Below are positions 55,238 to 64,000 of a DNA stretch of 64,000 nucleotides, piece after piece. Source of the stretch: Pestalotiopsis fici W106-1 (Eukaryota; Ascomycota; Sordariomycetes; Amphisphaeriales; Sporocadaceae); the NCBI RefSeq assembly GCF_000516985.1, contig NW_006917098.1, positions 1,736,001 through 1,800,000 of the forward strand, in the 5' to 3' direction. The notes under the pieces were generated by a model that ran no database searches, had not been told where the DNA came from, and saw only the letters and a list, made by a program, of their open reading frames with translations. Each line of letters opens with the position of its first letter. Positions within the stretch are counted from its first letter, which is position 1. The position numbers and the translations under genes were made by a program.

Positions 55238-55825
55238 CTAAGAACTGGTCGATGACTCCCGCGAGCGCGGTGGTGATGGCTGCTGTGTGATGGCCGCTTG
55301 ACGTTTGGTGTACTTTGCCTTTGGGGCACCTGGCGCTTTGCGCGGGCGTCCACGCTGGCGAGGCGGTGCGACCTCTTGAATGTCTTGCCGAGCATTGACT
55401 GTGACCTTTGCCTTCTTGGACGGTCGGCTATCGTCAGTGTTGCGCGTAGGGTCGTCCTGCGAGCTTGCGGCGGTGTCTGATCGCTGCCGTTTGTTGCTAG
55501 ATGCTGGAGTCGAGCTGGTAGGCGAAAGGTTCGAAGATGAGGATGAGGATTGAAGGATTGTAGATTTCGGAACAGCCGTATTCTATCTGCCAGTCAGCTA
55601 CCTCGTCAAGCTTCAGACGCGTACAACGGGTGCGCGTTGCTTGTTGCGTGGATGATGGGATATCTGCCCGAAACTTACGTCAATGAGCCATTTGGGCCGT
55701 TTGAAACCTTCGTAGATCGCGTGATTCACCGACTTCGCGCGGTCTTCGTCAGAGCATCCAGTATGGTGTTTAGTTCTCAGCGCCTTGCGGTATCGACGAG
55801 CCTCTCGCTCCTCTGGAGTCAACAT
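55238..55825 (-). CDS. Small AT-hook protein, paralogue 2, two exons, ends at an in-frame TAG
   Basis: Tandem paralogue of 53370-53984. Exon 1 is 55825-55679 and exon 2 is 55582-55238, phase 0, 163 aa. The N-terminal block ARRYRKALRTKHHTGCSDED, then VNHAIYEGFKRPKWLID, is shared with paralogue 1. The second exon has a Ser-rich stretch, SKKAKVTV, and the AT-hook QRGRPRKAPGAPKAK. The TAG at 55240-55238 falls within the region matching the Ser/Glu C-terminus of paralogue 1. The frame then stays open for 238 further codons through the acidic repeats. This is either a nonsense mutation, stop readthrough, or a natural end. Confidence 0.7.
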
Positions 55826-57918
55826 TTTCGCGAGCTGAGCGGCAAACGTGAAGAACAGTAGGATGAAGAATGTTGGATGGGGGGAATGATAGCAAGAAGA
55901 AAGAAGCGTGTTGCTCGTGATGTTGGGTACAGAAGCAGACAGGGCCGTAGAGCTAGGAATGGTTGCAGGTATTCCGGTCAGTGCAGAAGGCCAAGAGTGG
56001 TGTGGTGTCTTTCTGTTCAGTGAAAGTGGTAAGCCAAAGAACGAATGGCTAGGCTTTTATCCAATGTTTTCAGCTCTACGCGTCATGGGGCGTGGGGGAG
56101 TGCCGTTTGTCGAGAGAACGTTGGGTAGAAAAGGAGGCTGGTTGGGAAGAGACTTGCGAAATCTTTGTTGCGTTTGCAGTAAGTCAGGTCGTAATCCAGC
56201 ACGAAGTGTTCTCAGTCAACGGTAGTAGGTAGATGATGATATCAAAACAGAGGATGAGGATGCCCTGAAGATGGAAGAGGGTTGACATATTCTACAGAGT
56301 ACAGAGGAAGTACATTTATGATGGCTGCCAAAATTTGATGCCATCGTCAACGTCACGCGGGCTTGGGAACAATCAAGACGCGTCTTGAGAAAAGGATGGT
56401 GGGGGACAGCAGTCCACTGAATGATGCCCAACGGTGGGGGACAGTCAAGAAGAAGGGACGCGGTACATTGTGATTCAATGCGGTGGACGAGGATGTGATC
56501 GGATGAAATTGTGGTCAAGTTATGTGTGCTCCATAAAGTTATGCTCTTAGAGCTGACGACGCCTTCTAGTCAATTTTACCGGGGATCGTGACATGCAAAC
56601 AATGCTGCGATCGGGAGAACCAGAGTCGACCAAACTCTCACAGATATTGAGCTGCATCTTCGTAAACCTTTCTGTTGTACTGACGTAGATGGCACACACT
56701 ACAGATCACCTGCTCGGGTATATCAGATAGCTCTTCAGTACTCTTTTGTAGATCTAGAGTATTAACTCAGGCATCTTTGTTACGTCCCCTCAATCTTGTG
56801 TTTCTCGTTATATTGGCGCAGGTGAGACTTTCATTCAATACAACTTGAGTCCGTAGTTCATGACTCGTTCTGCTTCCAACTCATCTCCCAAACTTTTGGA
56901 GGTATGCTCAGCGTGAGCATTGAACATTGTCATTGATAGTCTTGTGTGTAGGGATCTGCGCTGTAATATGTCTACCGTAACTGGTCGCTTGCGGTGGCTC
57001 ATCTTGAATAATCTCAGTGTTGAGAAGCAATTACGCTCAGATATGACTGGTTGATAGAGGTCACAGGAAATGTATCAGGCATGATATCTGGTGTACAAAA
57101 ATTACGTCTTGTGCAAAGAGTAATATTCATACGATCTTTGGCAATCTTACGACTTTTGGCAAGAATTTCGCCGTCGGGGTCATGTGAAAACATAATCATC
57201 TTTCTACCGTAATGCTCTCGGCTCTCAGCTGTCAGCTTACAACTGGTGGCAATATCACCGCAATATCAAGTGAAAATGGACTCTCCTTAAAGGACCTGAA
57301 TCGTCTGAAGTCTTTGGACGACTTGACTAAGATGGTGATATACCGGATGTGAATATCTTACATCCCTATCCACACCAATAGATTTATTATTCGTAACTCA
57401 ATATGACTGGATGCTTTGTTTACCACGACTATCTTGTTAAAAGAATCACCGTGAAGAATCACGATTTCTGATTGTCCTCTCTCTTAAAGAGACTAATGGG
57501 TTGACATATGGTGTAGTACTAACCCCGTGTAAGTCGCCGTATATGCGGGTCCCGTATTTCCCTTTGGCGGCGACGACTGTCTAGATATCGTCATGCAGCG
57601 GAAGTGAATAGCTTCCCGGCTTCAGTCGTCATCTTTGGGACAAAGCTAGGCAACGATCGTCAAGTCCAGCAAGGTCCTGCGTTTGTAAATCGGAATCGTG
57701 ATTTTTTGCACCTTCCCCCCAGCCGTGGCCCTTTGACTTATTTGAATCTTCCAGCCCACCCACCAAAAGTCGTGGAGAAGACAAGATTCACAGCCCTTCA
57801 CACTCCACCACCATCACTGCTGATTCCTTTTCTTGAGGTCAATCATTCCCCCATTCACATTTTCCCACCTTTTTGACATCACACAAGCACATCACATCAA
57901 CCATACGCTGCAATCAAG
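55826..57918. other. Long intergenic region
   Basis: About 2.1 kb: promoter of paralogue 2 (with duplication similarity to 54200-54290), then AT-rich sequence up to the DUF7918-like gene. No gene, tRNA or element supported. Confidence 0.4.
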
Positions 57919-59383
57919 ATGCCCGTTCTCGAAGGAATCGTTGGCATCAGTGCCACGATTCTGAGAGATGGAAGACCAGTTGGAGAGCTCAACGACCACC
58001 CTTGGATCATCAAAACTCCAATGACAGCCACCAGGCACATTGAAGCTGACACCGGCCTGGAACCTTGGTCCATCTTCATGACCGTGTCCAAAGACTATGA
58101 CTTCAGTGCTGGCCAGATGCACTCTCTGAGCTTTTCCGTCTACGTTGACGGCTTCTGTATCGGCAGACGCGTCTGCAAGCCGTTCGACGTTGACTCTTGT
58201 CCGTGGGAGGAGACTATGACTTTCGGCTGGTACGAAATTGGATCTTGTCACTGGCCCCAACTCGGCAAGGAGTTCAACTTGGGACCCCAGAGACGTAAGT
58301 AAAGACACGGAACTTTGATGATACAAGACAACTGACAGTATGGTGGCACTTAGCCAACGATCTCAAATTTGCCAATTTCCAGCTTCCCAGATCGAATAAC
58401 CCCGAGAAGGGAACCCTCGAGGTTCGCGTCCACAGATCTCTGGATCCGACTATCGTTGGTGAAAACATTGCAAAGGCATTCGACGAGGATGACGAGACAT
58501 TTTTCCAAACCTTGTAAGTCTACCCTTGGCCATATCTCCTACTTCTATAACTCTTGGCACTAATGACGAGCACTTGATATGGGACAGCCACAGAAACAGC
58601 GCCGCCGACATGTACCCTGGCGAAGCTATTCGTAGTCCCTTTGCAAGTTTCAAGTTCATCTTCAAGGATCTCGGTAAGTATTAGTCCTGGATCAAAAGAA
58701 AATGCTCAGTTGCTCACAGTAACCATAGATGACCTGATCGCCGAGGGCATTGATCTGCAGGGACCTTGCATGTACCAGCGTCCATGTGTCAAGGGCGACT
58801 ACCAGAACCAGATTGAGAAGTATGGTGCCATTGATGTGCACAAGACCTGGCCCCAGGAGAAGAAGGGACCAAGCGGAGTACGTCTTTTTCTAAATTGTTT
58901 CATACTGGTGTACAGGCTTACCAACGATTTTCACAACAGTGGCTTATTGCCCAGATGGAGCACATCCAATTTCTCGAAGACAGTCACCCGGTTCGCGCTC
59001 CCGTCGCTCAAATGGACCCGGACGCAAATCCGCCCCTCGAGAACGACCCCATGTACCGAGCGGGCTGGTATGCTCCGACGCTCTACAACCAAGCCGAGAG
59101 CGATTCCGACGACGAACTTAAGGATGATGGAGATTCGCGTCTTTCAGACCCCGACTTGACCTGCTCGCAAGAGGTCGAGGACGACGATGACTACTCGGAT
59201 CAGGAATCTGACGACGATGAGCAAGAGGAAGAGGAAGATTACAGCTCGAGCGAGGACGATGATCAAGACTTTTACATGGGAGATCTTGACTTCACCTACC
59301 AGACAGAGAGCGATGACGACGATGAGGATGAATTTCTCGAGACCAATGATGAGCCTCCTCGCAAGAAACAGCGCATGTTCTGA
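57919..59383 (+). CDS. DUF7918-like protein with acidic C-terminus, about 409 aa, five exons
   Basis: Function unknown. Exons 57919-58294, 58339-58513, 58588-58673, 58729-58877 and 58940-59383 join in phase. The N-terminal half (GIVGISATILRDGRPVGEL, RHIEADTGLEPWSIFMTVSK, SFSVYVDGFCIGRR) resembles the fungal DUF7918 beta-rich domain. That assignment is from pattern memory and tentative. A middle part follows with GTLEVRVHRSLDP and CMYQRPCVKGDY. The last 120 residues are strongly acidic (runs of D/E/S) and end in a basic PRRKKQRMF-like nuclear signal (PPRKKQRMF). The layout suggests a nuclear protein. No frame defects. Confidence 0.7.
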
Positions 59384-60183
59384 GAAGCTTCGACACCAGA
59401 GAACAAGATTCGTGTTTTATTTTCTGCTTTTAATGCTTGATCAAAGCTGAACAAAAAGACGGAAACTCATCTGCTCATATTCTTCAAAGAGTTGATCAAG
59501 ATGATGATAATGGGCAGAGACGACATGATCATGGTTCTAAGAATCAGACAAGGCGATTTTCGTCGCCATATTCTTCTTTTCGAGGCTCTAAACTAGTCTA
59601 GGGTGTCTCTAGTTGCATTTCTCAGAGACTACGAATGAGAAAATAGGTAGACACTGTAGCTCAGATCAATAAATCGTTGACGAGCAAGTTGAAAACGAAT
59701 GCCTCTCTGAGTGCCTCGATGACGTGACATGTATTGTCCGAGAAATTGAAGAAATGGAATAAAAAAAGGGCCGGGGGGGGGGGGGGGGGGGGCACCAAAG
59801 AGGCAATTCTCAGAGTAGAATAGAGAAACAGCCATGACAATAATAAAATAAAAAAAATCTCTTCCCACAAAAGGCAGACCAGACAATCCGAAGAATCGAA
59901 CAGGGTCCCGGAAAAGTGGAGCATAATTTTTCCTGGCCGACCACTCTAGAGTTTAATAACTCGACCACTGAGCCAAACCAACAATGCCCACGGGCTCGTA
60001 GTCTTTGCGTTCGAAGGGTTACTGACTAGGCAGCTTGAATACAATTATAAGGCCTCGAGTCCAGCTCAGACAAAGAAGAGCTGCCAACGGTGAACCGCCG
60101 CGCCGCCAGGCGTTTGCATGAGCTCTTGAGCGGTGTTTGCTATTCCGAACGAGAAAATATTAGACAACTGACTAGAAAAGAAA
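59384..60183. other. Convergent intergenic with G20 tract
   Basis: Between two convergent genes. Contains a run of 20 G at 59773-59792 that could form a G-quadruplex on the plus strand, and a tRNA-like A/B-box pair on the minus strand (see rejected). No gene supported. Confidence 0.45.
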
Positions 60184-63100
60184 CTACTGATCAATATCCA
60201 TTGAATCTACGTTGATCCCAACATTGCCGTCTTTCCGTGCTTTCAAAATCATGTAGGCCTTCTCAGCCGCCTTTGTGATAATCTCGTCCTTGTTCAAGCC
60301 CTCGCCAACCTCGACAACCATTTCGTCCCCCACGTACACCTTGCAGCTCAGCTGGGTCCCTCCTCCCTGTTGTATCTCGACCCGGTACTCGACCTTTTTC
60401 TGCTCGGCAATTTCGCCCAGCTTGTTCTTGGGATGGAACACATCAATTCCTTGGTCCAGGATGCGCTCGAGATACGGCAGAATACCAATGCGCTCCACAA
60501 TGGCCGCGCAGTCCCTTAGGTCGCCCGAGTCCAGCCACACGGCACCCATGATGGACTCGAAAATGTCGGAAAAGAACTTGGGAATGTGTAGATGGGCGAG
60601 GAGTGCCCATGGGTACGTGGATGAGTTTTCAATGGCGTCCATGATGGGTCCCCTTTCTAGGCCACGTCGCTTCTCTGCATCCTTTTGCAGGGCGCCCACC
60701 TCGGACGAGGCGTGGCGCATAAATTTCCAAAAGGGGATTTCCATGGTTGACGATACGGGCTTCCGGTCTACAACCTCGCTGGTCTCTTGCGGTATGCTCC
60801 ATTCCATGCCCAAGAAGCCAATCAGATCGGCGTTGACGCAGGCTGCGCGCAATGGGGACATGAGGCTCTGCGGCAAGTCTCTCTCCCATAACTTGAGAAC
60901 AACAATATAATCCAAGATCGCATCTCCAATGAATTCGAGCCTCTCGTATGATCGATCGTCCGACGAGCCCAGATTATACGAGCCATGAGTGAGTGCCTCA
61001 ATGAGCAGAGTCTTGTTGGTGAAGGAATATCCAAGGAGCTTCTCGCAAAGCTGGAAGTTGGAAGGGAGCTCGCTCTTCACTTCCTTGAGGGATGCCAAGA
61101 CATTTCTGCCTTCGTCCATACTGTGCCATTTAATGTCCGGCATCAACATACGAAGGCAAGCCAACGACTTTTCCATTCCCCGTGGCCCCTGCCCGCCATC
61201 AAGGAATGCTGCGCCGGTAAGGGACTCTACAATATCAGCGAGGACTTTTGTTGACATGCGCCGGGTGCCAGAGACATCTTCCGTGACAGCCATCTCATCC
61301 ACGTAGAACGGTTTCCATTTATGTCCAGTAAACTCTTTTGTCAGGATGAATTTGTCTATGCCACTGTCCTTGGTTGCTCGGCAAAGTCTAGTGTTTGATA
61401 TCATCCTCGTCCTCATGACTGACAAGTAGCCCTCGGGATATTGGGGATCTAGATACAATGTCAGCGTTAATTAAAACTAGACTAACATGAAGGATACTAG
61501 AGCGTAAAGCTACAACTTACGATTAACTGCAACGCTGATTGTCGACAGGAGTTTCAGAAGCACGTCGCCAAGGAACTCGAGCTTTTGGTAATCAGTGGCC
61601 TCACGAGCGGACGAGGCGCTGATTGCTGTGAGGACCAATGACAAATCTTGAAAGCCAAGATCCTTTAGTATCCTCTCCGAGAAATCCTGTGCCACCGAAT
61701 AAATTTCGATCATGTGTGTAATTGACGGTATCAATGCGCCAAACTGTACATGTGGGATAGGAGCCGTCTCGATCCGGCAGCAGGAGACTGGCCAAACAGT
61801 CTGGTAGGCCTTACTAGAAGTCGGCTGAGCTGGCTCTTGTCGGATCTTGTGTAAGAAATCTTGTCGTCGCGGCCAGCGTCTCAGTGCAAGCCATGGTCCA
61901 TCAACACCACCCTGTTCTTCGATGATGCGTTCGTAATACTTAGGCATCTTTTTCCGCACAATCTCAGCAGGGGGTCTGGAGGTTAGCCACTTTTCAAAGA
62001 AATATGGCGCACCATTAGCGGTATTTCTGATGAGATATGGCAAAGGTTCCGCTGCTGACCAGTTTTCGAGTTGAGCGAAAGACAAGTGACGATCTTCTTT
62101 AGATGAGTCCAACTTTGAGTGAAACATGAGTACATGTTGTCCGCCTTCCTTCACCGGTGAGCGATAACCGAGAGCCAAAGATATCAGACCCATGGTTTCT
62201 TCGCCAAGCTTGTCCACAATATCTGTGTTTGGAGATGCTGGTCCAATCTCCACCATCCAGGTCTCTGAACTCCAGAATACGTTGAAAGGAGGAATTGATG
62301 GTAACCGCGTTGGAGCATATAGCTCAAACTCACAAATTGTACGGCAGTGGTCTGAGAGTCGAACTGTATGTCGGTACCTTGGACCGTGAGACCAAGCTCT
62401 TGCGACCGAGGGCCAAGGATTCCAGACCTCACTGACTTCTACCTCTGGAAGCCGTATGTCGGGTCCTGTTGCAAGCTCCTCGGCCTTGAAGGGCAACAAG
62501 TTCTCATTGACGAGTCCTGCTTCGTACAGCTTTTTGTATGCCTGGAATGCTGCGTCCTTGCAGGCCTTTTTCTGAGAGTACCAGGTACTGGCACTTTGCA
62601 TTCGGCGTAGCTCAGTCGGTAGCGAGTTGGGCAATACGACCGTGGCCCGGAACAAGGGCGGTTCGAGCTTTGTGCCGGTTGTGTATATCGTCTCGAACAG
62701 ATAATACGGCATACAGTCGACAAACTGTTTGGAGAAGAGGGTGGCACAAAAGTGATCGAGATGCGCTTTGGCACTGTCAATGTCCATCTCGTTGCCGCTG
62801 CGAGTGGAGAAAGTGTACTCGTAGGCATCATCACTTTCCTCGAGAACAGCGAGTCCCAACTTTTCTCGATCCTCTGCTTCGTATTGCTTCTTCATCTCCC
62901 GCTCGAGATCTTCCCATGTGGTCTGAGCATCGCCGCCCTCTTCGCAGAACAACAGAAGGGTGGAATTCTTCATCCTTGCTCTGCCGCGACGCTGAATGAA
63001 TGATTTCAGATTGGAAGGCCTGTCAAAGCAGATGACGAGATTGCAGGCTGGGACATCTATGCCCTCTTCCAATACACTCGTGGCGATCAGGAGATCGAGA

Positions 63101-64000
63101 TGTCCGGATCGGAAGCTTTCCAGATTAAGGAGGCTATCTTCTCGGTCAATCTCTCCCACCTCCCGCTTTCTTGCGACGCTCCTGGAAATTCCGACCATTG
63201 TTCCGATACGGAAACGATCTCGAGTCGCAGCATGCTTGGACAAAAGATTATGCAATGCACTGACAGTGGCTGTTTCCTTGACAAAGATAATGCCTAGTGT
63301 ATTTTCCGGGCAATTGCTCAGTCGTGTAATGAGTCTTTTAACTTTATCCGATATCAACAAATCATCTGGTGTGCACAACTGAGGCAGCTGGACTTTGTTC
63401 AAGGCACCAACAACGTAGTCCTTCTCGGCGAGGTGCCACGCGGTGTGGGATATCTCCCCCTTGGCTGCATGTTCCAAGTATTGGCTGACTGCTGTAAAGA
63501 CGAAGAAATCGGCAGCCCAGGCACCTAGTTCCTTTCGAATCTCGACGCTCTTGCGGTAAAGTGAAGTCAGTTGCCTGATGGACGGTGTATCATTTCCCTG
63601 TACAGCAATCAGGAGCTCGTTTCGGCTCCGTTCGGTATTCTCGTGGAGCATTCGCAATATGAAAGGATCTTCCCTGATATCTAGGCCAATGAGAACGTGG
63701 CGTACGCTGTTCATGGCTGCGGTGCTGATGGTAGCCTCTGCTTCCTCTATGAGTTTGTACGAGACACAGATCAGTTCCGGGCGACTGACTTGGGCCAGCA
63801 ACTCTTCTCTATGCTTCATAGGGGTCTTGCAGACTGCATCAAGGGTTCTTTCAATGATTTCTAGCCCATGCCTTGATATGTTCATCACTGGACTTGCCGT
63901 GAGGCCCAGGATGGAAGGTACTGGAAGACCGGCCTGCTTGATCTTCCAATAGACATTCATGACTTTGACTCCAGAATATTTGCCAGTACAGTTGTGGGCT
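60184..64000 (-). CDS. DCL2: Dicer-like protein 2 (partial, N-terminus beyond the right edge)
   Basis: Cuts dsRNA into small RNAs for RNA silencing, including antiviral defence. The frame is open at base 64000, reading AHNCTGKYSGVKVM just after the DExH box (DEAHNC-type), then LGLTASP (motif III region). Helicase C follows (LGIIFVKETATVSAL, ATSVLEEGIDVPACNLVICFDRPSN, SFIQRRGRARM), then the Dicer dimerisation region. RNase IIIa has YQKLEFLGDVLLKLL near 61550-61590. After an intron (61521/61448), RNase IIIb has RSYERLEFIGDAILDYIV, and IFESIMGAVWLDSGDL. The C-terminus resembles a short dsRNA-binding fold. Catalytic Glu/Asp in both RNase III motifs are present. No PAZ is recognisable, as is common in fungal Dicer-2. 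The upstream helicase part is outside the window. Confidence 0.92.

Noticed and set aside
55908..56225. 105-aa ORF upstream of AT-hook paralogue 2
   Set aside because: Overlaps the promoter segment that is duplicated at 54200-54290, and the frame is not kept in the other copy.
57892..58326. 144-aa antisense ORF over exon 1 of the DUF7918-like gene
   Set aside because: Shadow of the plus-strand exon, which has correct splice phases and a family-like N-terminus.
59880..59995. tRNA-like signals on the minus strand (A-box TGGCTCAGTGG, B-box-like GTTCGATTC)
   Set aside because: The D-arm can pair, but the acceptor and T stems do not and no clear anticodon arm forms. At best a tRNA relic.
62600..62630. 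tRNA A-box-like string (gtagctcagtcggtagc) on the plus strand
   Set aside because: Lies within conserved DCL2 coding sequence with no B-box or stems; coincidence.

Overview
The window is nuclear DNA of a filamentous ascomycete, most likely a sordariomycete and probably hypocrealean. Short 45-100 bp introns with GTRNGT donors and CTRAY-type branch sites occur throughout. The gene content is fungal: HET-domain genes, a fungal NLR, a subgroup-C-type chitinase, and Dicer-2. I see no prokaryotic, phage or CRISPR sequence. Exon joins were worked out by eye from frame and splice signals.

About 1-39 kb looks like accessory sequence. A GH18 chitinase (minus strand, running off the left edge) is divergent from a LysM/CBM18 secreted protein (plus strand). 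An unrecognised 471-aa protein follows. Next comes a heterokaryon-incompatibility and innate-immunity island. It holds a detached WD40 C-terminus of an NLR, a HET gene, AT-rich DNA with repeat-decay signs, a PNP-NACHT NLR cut short by a TGA, a MITE-like element and minisatellite, and a second HET gene. A palindrome-rich non-coding stretch leads to a small gene group of a P450 with a shifted C-terminus, an alpha/beta hydrolase, a 12-exon ABC-C transporter and an MFS transporter. It is flanked by two copies of one promoter-like segment. A third HET gene and a decayed Ca2+/H+ exchanger (CaCA) relative that has lost both catalytic glutamates close this half.

About 40-64 kb is mostly conserved housekeeping sequence: the acetolactate synthase regulatory subunit (ILV6), ornithine carbamoyltransferase, a KHDC4-like KH protein, DEAD-box helicase DBP6, GPI-GlcNAc transferase SPT14, a DUF7918-like acidic protein, and Dicer-like 2 (5' end beyond the right edge). 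Between SPT14 and the DUF7918-like gene sit two tandem paralogues of a small AT-hook family that I do not recognise. One of them is separated only by an in-frame TAG from a 217-aa acidic repeat ORF in the same frame.

The items most worth checking are the AT-hook/acidic-repeat locus, the NLR that appears split around a HET gene, the CaCA homologue without its glutamates, and the promoter duplication around the P450 and hydrolase genes.
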